Below, one piece after another: positions 8,167-18,280 of a DNA stretch of 64,000 nucleotides (the first letter of the stretch is position 1; every line of letters begins with the position of its first letter). Below the pieces are notes generated by a model, which did not search any database, was not told where the DNA came from, and saw only the letters and a program-made list of their open reading frames with translations. Both the position numbers and the translations under genes were made by a program. The DNA is from Salinivibrio kushneri (lineage in GTDB: Bacteria; Pseudomonadota; Gammaproteobacteria; Enterobacterales; Vibrionaceae). The DNA is taken from positions 1,761,317-1,825,316 of the forward strand of contig NZ_CP114588.1 of NCBI RefSeq assembly GCF_027286325.1, read 5' to 3'.

Positions 8167-10331
8167 AAACCGCTGTATTTACCCATTCTGCTCTTGCAGC
8201 CGCATTGTTCTGTGCGTATTCCGCGCATGCAGACAGTTTTTCGTACCCAAGTCTTGTGTATTCGCAAACAGATTTTGGCGGTGTCGGCTTGATGCAAATG
8301 CCATCGGCACGTACAGCGCCTGAAGGCGGGTTTAGCTTGGGCTCAACCTATAACGAAGATTACTTGCATTATCATGCCTCACTGCAACTATTCCCCTGGC
8401 TAGAAACGACGATTCGTTATACCCAAGTACACGATGTACTATATAGTCAAAACCCTGACTTTAGTGATGATAACAGTTACACCGATAAGAGCATTGACGC
8501 CAAACTGACACTCCTCAATGAGAGCTACTGGCTCCCTGAACTCGCGGTCGGCGTACGTGATTTAGGCGGGACAGGGTTATTTGATGGTGAATACGTAGTG
8601 GGCTCTAAACGTGCCGGCCCCTTCGATTTCACTCTTGGGGTGGGTTGGGGCTATTTAGGTAACCGTGCTAACTTGCGCGGAAATAAGACGCTAGGTAGCG
8701 ATTGCGACCGAAATACCGGATACAAAGGTAATGGCGGCAATGTCGATCTGGATCGTATGTTCACAGGCTGTGTGGCACTGTTTGGCGGCGTAGAATATCA
8801 AACCCCGCTCTCCCCTTTGTCGCTAAAGCTCGAGTATGATGGAAACGACTACCGCTCTGATTTCCCAACATCGAGACAAGGTGTGCCCCTACCTGCAGAT
8901 TCTCCCTGGAATCTCGGTTTAGTTTACCAACTTGCCCCTTGGGCGGATGTGCATCTGAGCTATGAGCGTGGCAACACGTTTACTGCTGGTCTTACGCTTG
9001 TAAACAACTTTAGTGACGCGGATCCATTTTGGCTTGATGATCCTATCGCAGCCTACCGTCCACAAGCATCCACCGACAGCTTAACCAAAGCGGAATGGCA
9101 ACAGCTGAGTCAACAGCTTGCGCAAAATGCGGGGTATAGCGACAATCGCGTTTATTATGATGGCGACCAACTTACCGTCACCGGTGAACAAAACAAATAC
9201 CGTGATCGAAGCCAAGCGCACGAACGCGCAGCTCGCTTAATCGCCAATACCGGTATAGAGGCCAAGCGCTACAAGCTGATTGAAACCAAAAACCGGCAAC
9301 TGATGACTGAAACTATCATCGACGCCAACCGTTATACCCAAATAGCCAACAATGATTACGTCGGTGCTGATATTAGCGATGCGACGGGTACGATTGCCTC
9401 GCGCTCTCCACGAGGAACATTGATGGGCAATAACGATGACGATTTCCGCGCCGGGATCGCACCCAAGTTGCGTCAATCGATTGGTGGTGCCGAAGATTTC
9501 TATCTCTATGCCATCGGTGTCCTAGGAACCGCTGAATGGTTCATGAATGATCACCTCGTCGCCTCCGGTGAGGTGTATGCCAACTTATTTGATAACTACG
9601 ACAAATTTAATTACACCGTACCACCTGACGGCACTGATCTTAAGCGAGTGCGCACACTCACGCGCCAGTATATTGATGAGCGCTACCGCGTGACCAACTT
9701 GCAGCTCACTTACTTTGATAAGTTTGGCTCAAATTGGTATACCCAAACCTACGGTGGGTACCTTGAAGACATGTTTGCTGGCGTTGGCGGTGAAGTGCTG
9801 TACCGCCCTTATAATAGTGACTTCGCATTAGGTGTCGACATTAACTACGTGAAACAGCGTGATCCAAGCTCCGTGTTTGGCTTATTCAGCCAAGAGCGTC
9901 AGTACAGTGACGAAGACCAACGCTATTATCGCGTTCAAACCGGCACCACGACTGGCCATGCGACCTTGTATTGGCGCGAGCCGCTGGGCCTTTTCGAAGG
10001 AACAATGGCGAAGATCAGTGCTGGACGCTACCTTACTGATGATGTGGGTGTCACCATTGATGCCTCCAAACAGTTCGATAGCGGCATCACGGCTGGCGTG
10101 TTCGCCACTAAAACCGATCTCTCCGCAGAAGAATTTGGCGAAGGAAGCTTTACCAAAGGCTTTTATATCTCGATTCCCTTTGACTTGCTGTCGGTCAAAC
10201 CAAACACTAGCCGTGCCACCATTTCCTGGTTACCGCTGCAACGTGATGGTGGACAAAAGCTAGGCAAGAAATACTCTCTCTATGGCATGACAGATGCACG
10301 ATCCCCCTGGAGTACTCGCCCCATTCAATAA
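8163..10331 (+). CDS. gfcD: GfcD/YjbH-like outer-membrane beta-barrel protein
   Basis: GfcD/YjbH proteins are large outer-membrane proteins predicted to contain beta-barrels and to take part in export of group 4 capsule-like polymers. This 722-aa protein has a signal peptide ending AHADS (cleavage near residue 23). Alternating aromatic/polar strands follow through most of the length, with a short helical periplasmic segment at about 335-420. The early segment GGVGLMQMPSARTAPEGGF is typical of the family. It ends the operon: an intrinsic terminator follows immediately. Confidence 0.88.
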   Translation: MKTAVFTHSALAAALFCAYSAHADSFSYPSLVYSQTDFGGVGLMQMPSARTAPEGGFSLGSTYNEDYLHYHASLQLFPWLETTIRYTQVHDVLYSQNPDFSDDNSYTDKSIDAKLTLLNESYWLPELAVGVRDLGGTGLFDGEYVVGSKRAGPFDFTLGVGWGYLGNRANLRGNKTLGSDCDRNTGYKGNGGNVDLDRMFTGCVALFGGVEYQTPLSPLSLKLEYDGNDYRSDFPTSRQGVPLPADSPWNLGLVYQLAPWADVHLSYERGNTFTAGLTLVNNFSDADPFWLDDPIAAYRPQASTDSLTKAEWQQLSQQLAQNAGYSDNRVYYDGDQLTVTGEQNKYRDRSQAHERAARLIANTGIEAKRYKLIETKNRQLMTETIIDANRYTQIANNDYVGADISDATGTIASRSPRGTLMGNNDDDFRAGIAPKLRQSIGGAEDFYLYAIGVLGTAEWFMNDHLVASGEVYANLFDNYDKFNYTVPPDGTDLKRVRTLTRQYIDERYRVTNLQLTYFDKFGSNWYTQTYGGYLEDMFAGVGGEVLYRPYNSDFALGVDINYVKQRDPSSVFGLFSQERQYSDEDQRYYRVQTGTTTGHATLYWREPLGLFEGTMAKISAGRYLTDDVGVTIDASKQFDSGITAGVFATKTDLSAEEFGEGSFTKGFYISIPFDLLSVKPNTSRATISWLPLQRDGGQKLGKKYSLYGMTDARSPWSTRPIQ

Positions 10332-10333
10332 TA

Positions 10334-10362
10334 AAAAGGCCCACTTTATATGTGGGCCTTTT
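10334..10362 (+). terminator. Intrinsic terminator after gfcD
   Basis: AAAAGGCCCAC (10334-10344), a 7-nt loop and GTGGGCCTTTT (10352-10362) form an 11-base perfect stem with a T-rich end, 3 nt after the gfcD stop codon. Confidence 0.92.
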
Positions 10363-10557
10363 ATTATCAAACTACTCATTAGTGTTTTATTTATGAGACA
10401 TTTTCACTCTTTTCATATTAATTAGCGAACATGCTGCAATCGACTGCCTACTTTACTATCAACCTCCGCTCAAAAAGAACACTATACACCCTGCCCAGCT
10501 TTATTTATATCGCTGAGTGATGTAACATCTCGCTATAAATTATAAAGGAGAAACGCT

Positions 10558-11643
10558 GTGTTTTTTTCTGCAACGGACTTGGTAGCGCTCTTGGTGCTAT
10601 CAACGTGTGTGCTGTTTTTAATGCGTAGGTTTGCTAGGGTTGTAGGGTTAGTCGATAAACCGAATGCACGTAAGCTGCATTCAGGCTCGGTTCCACTAGT
10701 AGGTGGCATTTCGATTTGTCTTTCGTTGTTGTTCTTTCTCTGGAATAACGCAGATCTTATTCCACACACTGAATTATATAGCGTTAGCATTCTTGTTCTA
10801 GTCATCATTGGTGCCCTTGATGATAGATTTGATATTAGTTACAAGATCCGCTTTCTAATTCAGGCACTACTATCAATTGCAATGATCGAGGTCGGCAATA
10901 TTGAGCTCAGCACGATAGGCAATATATTAGACACAGGTGATATAGATTTAGGAATTACAGGATATATTATCACTATTCTTGCCGTAGTTGGTGCCATTAA
11001 TGCGTTTAATATGGTAGATGGTATTGACGGCTTGTTGGGCGGCCTATCCGTCGTGACATTTGCCGGTGTCGCCTTTATGATGACCACAGTTAATCACTAT
11101 GACCTGGCCTACTTATCGACGGCGATGATTGTCATTATGGCTCCCTATATTTTGTTTAACCTCGGATTACTAGGTCGTAAGCGGAAAGTCTTTATGGGTG
11201 ATGCTGGTAGCATGGTGATTGGCTTTACCATCGTCTGGTTTTTGCTACTCTCCAGCCAAACCGGTCAACAGGCCTCTATTCGCCCTGTCACATGCTTGTG
11301 GCTGATCGCGATTCCGCTTATGGATATGGCAGCGATTATGATCCGTCGTATACGTCGCGGCCACTCCCCATTTAGGCCAGACCGTGAACATCTACACCAT
11401 ATTTTCCAACGCCTTGGTCTGAGTTCGACTCAGACACTGTTACTAATTTGTACTGTTGCTACATTGTTTGCAGGGTTTGGTATTTATGGTGAGCTAACTG
11501 GGATTAGTGAAAGCATTATGTTTGTCAGTTTTATATTTTGTTTTGCTGTCTACGCCGTTTTGCTCAGTTATGTTTGGCGCATTACTCGCTTTGTCCGCTC
11601 ATTGCGAAAACAAGATAAGCCAGAACACGCGCTCAACGGTTAA
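10558..11643 (+). CDS. wecA: WecA-like undecaprenyl-phosphate GlcNAc-1-phosphate transferase
   Basis: This polytopic membrane enzyme transfers GlcNAc-1-P (or a related HexNAc-1-P) from UDP-sugar to undecaprenyl phosphate, starting O-antigen or capsule repeat units. The 361-aa protein shows the family motifs in order: DKPNARKLH and GGISICL (about 38-57), the metal-binding DDRFDI near residue 86, NMVDGIDGLLGG near 150, MGDAGSMVIGF near 219, and RPDREHLHHIFQR near 280. The start is a GTG at 10558 with AAAGGAG 7 nt upstream. It is monocistronic, with a terminator shared with the converging glycan operon 1. It is the probable initiating enzyme for that operon, which has none of its own. Confidence 0.9.
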   Translation: MFFSATDLVALLVLSTCVLFLMRRFARVVGLVDKPNARKLHSGSVPLVGGISICLSLLFFLWNNADLIPHTELYSVSILVLVIIGALDDRFDISYKIRFLIQALLSIAMIEVGNIELSTIGNILDTGDIDLGITGYIITILAVVGAINAFNMVDGIDGLLGGLSVVTFAGVAFMMTTVNHYDLAYLSTAMIVIMAPYILFNLGLLGRKRKVFMGDAGSMVIGFTIVWFLLLSSQTGQQASIRPVTCLWLIAIPLMDMAAIMIRRIRRGHSPFRPDREHLHHIFQRLGLSSTQTLLLICTVATLFAGFGIYGELTGISESIMFVSFIFCFAVYAVLLSYVWRITRFVRSLRKQDKPEHALNG

Positions 11644-11674
11644 TCGGCACTGAACAACGCAAAGATCAGACAAT

Positions 11675-11702
11675 AAAAAAGCCCGCATTTGCGGGCTTTT
11701 TT
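11675..11702. terminator. Bidirectional terminator between wecA and glycan operon 1
   Basis: AAAAAAGCCCGC (11675-11686), loop ATTT and GCGGGCTTTTTT (11691-11702) form a perfect symmetric stem. Runs of A and T on both sides let it act on wecA (plus strand) and on the end of operon 1 (minus strand). Confidence 0.93.
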
Positions 11703-11724
11703 ATTGGAAAATTTAACAACCTAA

Positions 11725-12732
11725 TCAATTTGATTGATAAAACATCTTGTACCACTCTACCAATTCAGTCACCCCCTGCTCGAGCGAGACTTGCGGTTTA
11801 TACCCTGTCGCTTTAAATAAGTCTTGTGTATCCGCGTAAGTTTGATAAACATCACCAGGCTGCATTTCACGGAAGTTCTTTTTCGCCTCAATGCCTATAG
11901 TACGCTCAATACATTGAACAAACTCCATTAAATTCACCGGCGAGCCATGTCCGATATTATAGACGGAATAAGGCGCAGAGCTAGAAGCTGGCGTGCCTGC
12001 TTCAACGATCCAATCATTATTGCGTGATGGAATAACATCCGCAATACGCACCACGCCCTCAACAATATCGTCTACGTGGGTGAAGTCGCGCCACATATCA
12101 CCATTGTTATTAATATCAATGGTTTCACCTTTTAAAATCTTATCGGTAAAAATAAACGGCGCCATATCTGGTCGACCCCATGCGCCGTATACTGTAAAGA
12201 AGCGAAGTCCTGTCGTCGGGATATCGTACAAGTGCGAGTAACTATGGGACATAAGCTCATTCGACTTTTTCGTGGCCGCATACAAAGAGACGGGGTGGTC
12301 TACCGAGTCTGAGGTTTCAAATGGTACCTTTGCATTTAGACCATAGACTGAGCTCGAAGAGGCATAAATGAGATGTTTGACCTTCGTTTGACGACAGCCT
12401 TCTAACACGTTCAAATGTCCCACTAAGTTGGCATCCGCATACGCATGTGGATTTTCAATCGAGTAACGCACCCCTGCTTGCGCAGCCAAGTGAATCACTC
12501 GATCAAATTGATGCGTCTCGAACAAGGCTGCCATTTTCTCGCGGTCGGCAATATCAAGTTGTTCAAAAGTAAAATTCGGGTGCTCAATACGGGCTAGGCG
12601 CGCATGCTTTAACGATACATCGTAGTAGTCATTCAAGCTATCTACACCAATAACATGATGACCAGCGGCCAAAAGCTTTTCTGCTGTCGCGCTACCGATA
12701 AATCCGGCCGCACCAGTGACAAGATATTTCAT
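11725..12732 (-). CDS. NAD-dependent UDP-glucuronate 4-epimerase-type SDR
   Basis: This 335-aa extended short-chain dehydrogenase most resembles UDP-glucuronate 4-epimerases, which give UDP-galacturonate for the repeat unit. It has the NAD-binding GAAGFIGSA motif at residues 7-15, the segment DSLNDYYDV that characterises this subgroup at about 31-39, SSSSVYG, and the catalytic Tyr-x-x-x-Lys in YAATKKS at about 153-157. The ATG at 12732 is preferred over a TTG 6 nt upstream because AAGGA lies 7 nt before it. It is the last gene of operon 1. UDP-glucuronate would come from the ugd that opens the same operon, so the two enzymes form a short pathway at its ends. Confidence 0.85.
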   Translation of the reverse strand: MKYLVTGAAGFIGSATAEKLLAAGHHVIGVDSLNDYYDVSLKHARLARIEHPNFTFEQLDIADREKMAALFETHQFDRVIHLAAQAGVRYSIENPHAYADANLVGHLNVLEGCRQTKVKHLIYASSSSVYGLNAKVPFETSDSVDHPVSLYAATKKSNELMSHSYSHLYDIPTTGLRFFTVYGAWGRPDMAPFIFTDKILKGETIDINNNGDMWRDFTHVDDIVEGVVRIADVIPSRNNDWIVEAGTPASSSAPYSVYNIGHGSPVNLMEFVQCIERTIGIEAKKNFREMQPGDVYQTYADTQDLFKATGYKPQVSLEQGVTELVEWYKMFYQSN

Positions 12733-12773
12733 GGTCAATTCCTTATGTGTGTCTAACCAATTAACTGACGCTA

Positions 12774-13907
12774 TTAGGCTTTTAGTGCGCTTTCTACTGC
12801 GTCCATATATTTGTTTATAATGATCTTTTCATCGAATGTGCTTTGCATTTTTTCGCGACTTGCCTGTCCCATTATCAATCGTTTCGAGTGGCCTACTTCA
12901 ATCATTTCTTTCATCGCAGCATAGAGGCTTTCTGTACTTTTCGGTTCACAAAGATATCCATTGACCGAATGGTCAACGGTTTCGCGGCAGCCCACATTAT
13001 CCGTTGTGATAATCGGCTTACCCATCGCGCCCGCTTCTAGTAGGGATTTCGGAACTCCCTCACGGTAAAAAGAAGGCAGTACCACACAATCAACCTCTGC
13101 CATCTCATCCTCGACGTTGTCGGAGACACCTAAATAAGTAACGACACCTTCGTCGACCCATTGTTGCATCTCTTCTTTACTTACCGCTGTTGGGTTATTA
13201 ACCCCTACAAATCCAAGCAAACGGCACTCTACACTATCACCGTATTCTGCTTTTAACTTTCGGGCCGCTTCAACATAATGACCAATCCCCTTGTCATACA
13301 GCATTCTTGCTACGACTAAAAACCGCACCTTGCCGTCTTCATCGCTGGGGCGAGCAGAAAAACGTGATAAATCCACACCTGATCCCGGCAACCGATCAGT
13401 GATCGATGGGTTTGCTAGGTGATTATCTAAAAACAACGCTTTGTCATCTTCGTTTTGGAAAAAAATTGTATTCGCAAAGCGTTGGCTAAATTTATATAGC
13501 CATTTTGCAATTGTTGCTGACACACCTTGATTGATAAAGATAGCCCCAAGACCAGCAATGTTATTTACCGACTTCCCACCGAAAATCTTTGCAGCTACTG
13601 TGCTATAAATATTATTTTTTGGCGTAAAGTTCAATACAACGTCGGGGCGTACATTTCTGTAAATCGATAAGAACCCAATAAAGGCCTTAAAATCCTTGAG
13701 CGGATTCGTCCCTCCCTGATCGATATCAATCGGTACATACTGTGCACCTAGTGCTTCGAGCCTTACTGAGTACTCATCTTTGGGTGCAATTGCGTAGACT
13801 TGATAACCTTTTTTAATCAATGCTTGAATGGTGTTTTTTCGAAAGTTGTAGAGGTACCAACTGGTGTTAGACGTAATTACAATAGTGTCTATTTTTACTT
13901 TACTCAC
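12774..13907 (-). CDS. Family 4 glycosyltransferase
   Basis: A GT-B fold glycosyltransferase of about 377 aa. Its N-terminal domain opens with ITSNTSWYLYNFR. The C-terminal nucleotide-sugar domain contains RFLVVARMLYDKGIGHYVEA and the family 4 signature around REGVPKSLLEAGAMGKPIITT (ExxxxxxxE). It resembles capsule and PglA-type transferases that act early on lipid-linked sugars, but donor and acceptor cannot be read from sequence. The GTG at 13907 is preferred to an ATG at 13934: GGGAG lies upstream, and the start then overlaps the stop of the preceding gene by 8 nt, as elsewhere in this operon. Confidence 0.82.
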   Translation of the reverse strand: MSKVKIDTIVITSNTSWYLYNFRKNTIQALIKKGYQVYAIAPKDEYSVRLEALGAQYVPIDIDQGGTNPLKDFKAFIGFLSIYRNVRPDVVLNFTPKNNIYSTVAAKIFGGKSVNNIAGLGAIFINQGVSATIAKWLYKFSQRFANTIFFQNEDDKALFLDNHLANPSITDRLPGSGVDLSRFSARPSDEDGKVRFLVVARMLYDKGIGHYVEAARKLKAEYGDSVECRLLGFVGVNNPTAVSKEEMQQWVDEGVVTYLGVSDNVEDEMAEVDCVVLPSFYREGVPKSLLEAGAMGKPIITTDNVGCRETVDHSVNGYLCEPKSTESLYAAMKEMIEVGHSKRLIMGQASREKMQSTFDEKIIINKYMDAVESALKA

Positions 13908-14790
13908 CCCACCAACTCCCAAGTAAAAAATCATTCTCTTTGGTATTTATTTTATCCCACCCACTGGCAGGACAAAATGTCATCTCTCCAAAATATATCT
14001 TTTCGTCCACATTAAAGAGGTCAATCCTAACATATGGAAAACCCTCGGCTAAACCGTCAACTATTTCAATCATTTCTCCAATATTTCTTGGAATTTCAAT
14101 AGTGTTGGGGCCATGGCTATATCCAGAAAATTGAATCTCAGACTTGCACCCATTTAAGTCATATAGTGTTTTAGTACAGTTCTTTGTATTGTATTCGGAG
14201 TTAATTTGTAACAAATATCTAGTTTCACCCTTACTATGAAATCTATGAAACTTATAGTCTAGAAGAGGGGTTCTATCATTGTTTTTTATTCTATTTTCAA
14301 TAATAATCTTAGGCTCTTCAATATCATAAAAATGTTCATCAACAATCTTTCCCATTTTAACTTTTAGATATCGATTGAAATCAGAGCATAATCTTTCAAG
14401 ATCCAATTTTTCCTTATCTTCAACTACGAGAACATTTTTACCACCGCCACCATTAGATGCTTTGATAACAAACTCATTGGGCAAGCTATCAAAGTCATTC
14501 AAATTCAAAAAATCTTTTACTTTAACAACTGGAATCAAATACTCTTTTCCTATTTTTCTTTCGACATACTCCCTAACAGTATACTTATCAACAAATAGAG
14601 AGTATTTTTTAGGGTTATCGTCAAACTTTCTTGATATGATTTTTTCAGAAAATGTTCTAGGAAAAGAGCGACAACAAAAATAGTGATGCGTTAAAAAGAA
14701 CCTAGCTTTGGAATATAATTCAGCCCCTAATAAAATGCGTAGAAAATCTCGTAGAATGTCCAAACCATCCACCTCTAATATAAAAGCCAC
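13900..14790 (-). CDS. TupA-like ATP-grasp protein (first copy)
   Basis: A 296-aa protein of the TupA-like ATP-grasp family, found in many teichuronic acid, capsule and O-antigen clusters. Visible family features are the early TFSEKII segment, the VDKYTVREYVERKIG segment, FVIKASNGGGGKNVLVV (ATP-binding glycine-rich loop, about 113-129), DYKFHRF, and the C-terminal RIDLFNV-IYFGEMTFCPASGW metal-binding block (about 254-280). ATP-grasp enzymes join carboxylates to nucleophiles, so it may amidate or acylate a sugar acid. With galacturonate/glucuronate likely in the glycan, amide formation on the uronic acid is plausible. A second member is at 18837-19730. The coding sequence is strongly AT-rich. 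Confidence 0.8.
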   Translation of the reverse strand: MAFILEVDGLDILRDFLRILLGAELYSKARFFLTHHYFCCRSFPRTFSEKIISRKFDDNPKKYSLFVDKYTVREYVERKIGKEYLIPVVKVKDFLNLNDFDSLPNEFVIKASNGGGGKNVLVVEDKEKLDLERLCSDFNRYLKVKMGKIVDEHFYDIEEPKIIIENRIKNNDRTPLLDYKFHRFHSKGETRYLLQINSEYNTKNCTKTLYDLNGCKSEIQFSGYSHGPNTIEIPRNIGEMIEIVDGLAEGFPYVRIDLFNVDEKIYFGEMTFCPASGWDKINTKENDFLLGSWWGE

Positions 14791-14898
14791 TTTTTTTCAT
14801 AAGACCCTGAGCACCTCAAGGTTCATAAAACCTAACACGACCATAAAAAGGTCGACTAAAAACAAAAAAAAGAGTAAGCATTTTTAAAGCGATAATAT

Positions 14899-16038
14899 TT
14901 ATTTTAAAAAACTATAAAAGCCATCCAAGAAAGCATTATATGAAAAACTTTCTTTTACAAAACATCTAGAGTCGGACTTTTCTTCATGCACTAATGCTTT
15001 CTTTATTAGTTCATCAAATTCATTTTTAAAGTTGGGCTCTATCGCTCTACTATTTGTATACAAGCCTAAATTGTCATTTTTTATTATATCAGTAACACCA
15101 TCTACCCTCGAACTGATAACATAACAGTTATTCAACAATGCTTCAATAAGCACTCGAGGTAAACCCTCTTTATGACTAGCAAAGAGAAAATAATCGGAGA
15201 ATGCCAAATATTGGTCAACAAACGGTGTCGATGATATAAAACAAACCTGAGATGTGATACATGCTTTCTCTACAAAAGCCTCTACTTCTTCAAGATATTT
15301 TTCATCCTCCTGAGAAGTAGGGCTTCCTAAAACATAAAGAAATTTATCTTTTAGCTCTATGCGATTGAAGGCTTCTATAACAGCAAGTGTGTTTTTACGT
15401 CTGCATATACTCCCTACAGTAATGAAGACTGTATCATTATTTGAATGAGTTTTTGAAATTTCATTCTGTGTCGTATGAAACTCGAAACCGGTGTGTAATA
15501 CTTCAAATTTACCTCGGTACTTTGAAAGCTCTTGCTCCGTAAAAGAACCTTTACAATCGCTAGATATAAGTAATATTTTATAAGATAGACGCGCGGCTAG
15601 TCCAGTTATAAATTTAATTCTATCATTAATCCTCACATACCAAATTACTTTTTTCTTATTTATATATAGAAATGGCAGGTAATAGAGGAAACTTCTTATA
15701 TCATTAACACATATCGAATCAGACTCTCTCATACTTTGCAAAAGAGAAACATTCTTAAACCATGCAAAAAAGACAAGGATGGGAAGATAAAATTTTTCTA
15801 TTATAGATAAGTCTTTTCTTGACCTCATTGCTTTACTAGGAATTGGATATATATGACACTCTAGATCCAGTTCCTTACATCTTTTAGATAGCTTTCCCTC
15901 TCTACTCGTTGATATGACAACGTCCATATTCATTTTATGCTGCAGTCCATGAGCTAGGCTCAACATACTTTTTTGTGCACCGTAAACTGCTGCACTATAG
16001 CTTTCTAAAAAAAGTACTTTTTTACTTGATAAAGTCAT
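14899..16038 (-). CDS. Family 4 glycosyltransferase
   Basis: A 379-aa GT-B glycosyltransferase. The N-terminus LFLESYSAAVYGAQKSML is typical of family 4 proteins that bind a membrane acceptor. The second domain begins with TVFITVGSICRRKNTLAVIEAFNRI and contains FASHKEGLPRVLIEALLN, the ExGxPxxxxEAL signature around residues 305-315. The gene overlaps the preceding glycosyltransferase by 17 nt, implying coupled translation. A 108-nt AT-rich gap follows before the ATP-grasp gene. Donor and acceptor are unknown. Confidence 0.85.
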   Translation of the reverse strand: MTLSSKKVLFLESYSAAVYGAQKSMLSLAHGLQHKMNMDVVISTSREGKLSKRCKELDLECHIYPIPSKAMRSRKDLSIIEKFYLPILVFFAWFKNVSLLQSMRESDSICVNDIRSFLYYLPFLYINKKKVIWYVRINDRIKFITGLAARLSYKILLISSDCKGSFTEQELSKYRGKFEVLHTGFEFHTTQNEISKTHSNNDTVFITVGSICRRKNTLAVIEAFNRIELKDKFLYVLGSPTSQEDEKYLEEVEAFVEKACITSQVCFISSTPFVDQYLAFSDYFLFASHKEGLPRVLIEALLNNCYVISSRVDGVTDIIKNDNLGLYTNSRAIEPNFKNEFDELIKKALVHEEKSDSRCFVKESFSYNAFLDGFYSFLK

Positions 16039-17083
16039 AATATTCTTTAGTTATATGTTCAATGCTGTATTTATTCAACGTGTTCGCTAGTTTTTCCGAA
16101 TCCCACTCTTTACTTGTAGCTTGAGATATCCCGGTAGCTAAGTCTCGGATATTTAAATGCTCGACTAGTATGCCATTATCCTTTTCAATTATATCTCTTG
16201 GTCCACTAGGACAATCGTATGAAACAATCGGCGTACCTACAGCCAAAGACTCAAGAAGTACATTTGGGAACCCCTCATTATAAGAGGATAATACGGTGAC
16301 TGCTGCGTTATAGAACAATGGTAGCGTGTCCCTCTGATATCCTAAAAACTCTACCGAGTCACCAACTCCAAGCTGTTTGCATAGATTCATTAGTCGTTCT
16401 TTTTCTGGCCCATCGCCAACTATTTTTAGTTTATAGCCAGAAACCTGCCGACTAAATTCTTTAAAAGCTTTTATTGTATCATCAACATTTTTTTGCTCAA
16501 CTAATCTACCTACAAATAGTATGTAGTCGTTCTTCGGAGAGTTTTTATACTCGGTTAGAACAACTTTATGTACAGGATTATTGATTACTTTGAAATTCTG
16601 TTTGACACCATAATTATTTATCATATCTTCTTTTATACCCTGTGACTGAAAAATAAACCCATCGATATATCGATAGAAAACTTTCATCAAAGGATAGAGA
16701 ACCATACGATACTTTAAACTCTTGTATTTAATAGTTGCGCTGAAAGTATTATTTATTCTACTAACAATTCGAACATTAAGTCGAAACAGTCTTTTCACTA
16801 AAAGAGACACTAAAGCCAGCTCATGATTAAAAACCAAAAGACGTCCACCTTCATCTTTTATATTTTTAATCAATCTATATATTTTACCAAAACTCCGCGA
16901 GGTTGTAGCTTTCCCCAGATAGATGACGTTTACATTCTTGCTAATATGATAGAAAGCCCCATTATCATCTAGCACATAGACATTAACCTTACGACCTCTA
17001 TCTGCTAAGTCTGACGCAATTTGGCAACAAACTTTTTCTGTTCCACCACCTTGCAGCGAGTTAATCAAAAAATTTATTTTCAT
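16022..17083 (-). CDS. Family 4 glycosyltransferase
   Basis: A 353-aa GT-B glycosyltransferase. It has the N-terminal INSLQGGGTEKVCCQIASDL motif typical of family 4 (residues 7-26). The C-terminal donor domain contains YILFVGRLVEQKNVDDTIKA (about 185-205), VVGDGPEKERL, and SSYNEGFPNVLLESLAVG (about 275-292) with the conserved Glu pair. It follows the EpsG-like gene with no gap and overlaps the next glycosyltransferase. Strongly AT-rich, as is the rest of this operon core. Substrates are unknown. Confidence 0.88.
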   Translation of the reverse strand: MKINFLINSLQGGGTEKVCCQIASDLADRGRKVNVYVLDDNGAFYHISKNVNVIYLGKATTSRSFGKIYRLIKNIKDEGGRLLVFNHELALVSLLVKRLFRLNVRIVSRINNTFSATIKYKSLKYRMVLYPLMKVFYRYIDGFIFQSQGIKEDMINNYGVKQNFKVINNPVHKVVLTEYKNSPKNDYILFVGRLVEQKNVDDTIKAFKEFSRQVSGYKLKIVGDGPEKERLMNLCKQLGVGDSVEFLGYQRDTLPLFYNAAVTVLSSYNEGFPNVLLESLAVGTPIVSYDCPSGPRDIIEKDNGILVEHLNIRDLATGISQATSKEWDSEKLANTLNKYSIEHITKEYYDFIK

Positions 17084-18193
17084 TTAAAAAAGATACCACG
17101 CGGTTGCTAAATCCCATGACAAAGCTGAATTAACATTTACTTCGAAGTATTTTGACACTTTCATTCCAAAGTAAAGTAGAGGAATCAAAAAAATCGATAT
17201 TGCATATACATCTAACTGAATAAGTCTCTTATAACCGTAATTACAGTAAAGTGGTATAAGTAAGCCAAAAATCAACAAATAGAACAAATTAAATCTATAC
17301 GCAATTGGCAACGCAGCATACAGCGGTAAGACGTAGTACATAGTCGGCAATACTTTCAATGCCGTTTCTGATATAGTACCGGTAAACTTATTTTGGAGAT
17401 CGAAAATCTGCGATAGTAAAATCAATACCGTAAGAAAGATATAGTTTAGGTATGATGTTTCACTCGTATCATTCAAATAGTGTCCGTACCCTATATTAAC
17501 CAATAAGGCTTTAAACACTGAAACCATTACAAAAGATATTGCAAGCCCTGAAAAGAAAAATATCAGCCTAGTTTCTTTTCTCTCAGTTAACTCATACAAT
17601 ACAAAATAATAGCTAATAATAACAAACCCCCAAAGGGCAGTCATCTGTATTGAAGCTGCTAACAAAGTTATCCCGACAGAATACAGATACTTTCGTCTAT
17701 TTAAACACGGTATAATAAAAAATAAAATAAAAACACTTAATATCATTCTACTTATATTGAAACCATCAATAACAAACAAAGAAATATAAAAAGCGCCTAG
17801 CGCTGAAAAAACTCCTGCCGTTATATATTTGCATATGTGTAGATACAAAGTAAGCATTAGCAGAGATATTAAAAATAAAAAAAACTCAAAATCATCAGTT
17901 ATTTTTTTTACAGCCCAAGAAAAAGATGAGTATCCAATTTCAAGACGTTGGTCTAAGACTGAAGAGTAATTAGAGTGAATAAGATACTCATATATATATT
18001 TATAAACAGATGTATCAATACCTCCTTGTGTAGGACTGATAACACGCCAACCCATCAATGTAGCTAAAAAAACAACACTAAAAACAATAAAGAGATTTAA
18101 AACTAATTTTACTTCATCAGAGTTTGAACTGTTCTTTTTATATATTACACCTAGCGATGTTAATATTATGGAAAAAAAAATATAATCTATCAT
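17084..18193 (-). CDS. wzy: EpsG/Wzy-like polysaccharide polymerase
   Basis: A 369-aa integral membrane protein with roughly ten hydrophobic segments. It has the EpsG-family hallmark near residues 48-66, where GWRVISPTQGGIDTSVYKYIY gives the conserved Arg and Asp/Tyr block in a periplasmic loop. EpsG-type proteins take the role of Wzy, polymerising undecaprenyl-linked repeat units in the periplasm. Its place between the flippase and the glycosyltransferases of operon 1, and the absence of another polymerase there, support this. The first transmembrane segment coincides with a run of eight A/T bases at the gene start. Confidence 0.75.
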   Translation of the reverse strand: MIDYIFFSIILTSLGVIYKKNSSNSDEVKLVLNLFIVFSVVFLATLMGWRVISPTQGGIDTSVYKYIYEYLIHSNYSSVLDQRLEIGYSSFSWAVKKITDDFEFFLFLISLLMLTLYLHICKYITAGVFSALGAFYISLFVIDGFNISRMILSVFILFFIIPCLNRRKYLYSVGITLLAASIQMTALWGFVIISYYFVLYELTERKETRLIFFFSGLAISFVMVSVFKALLVNIGYGHYLNDTSETSYLNYIFLTVLILLSQIFDLQNKFTGTISETALKVLPTMYYVLPLYAALPIAYRFNLFYLLIFGLLIPLYCNYGYKRLIQLDVYAISIFLIPLLYFGMKVSKYFEVNVNSALSWDLATAWYLF

Positions 18194-18280
18194 AAATATT
18201 GCGCAACTCTCTTGTAATTATAACACTAACCTGCATGAACTGTTATTTCTATAAAACATACTATTAGGTTTCAAGTGCTT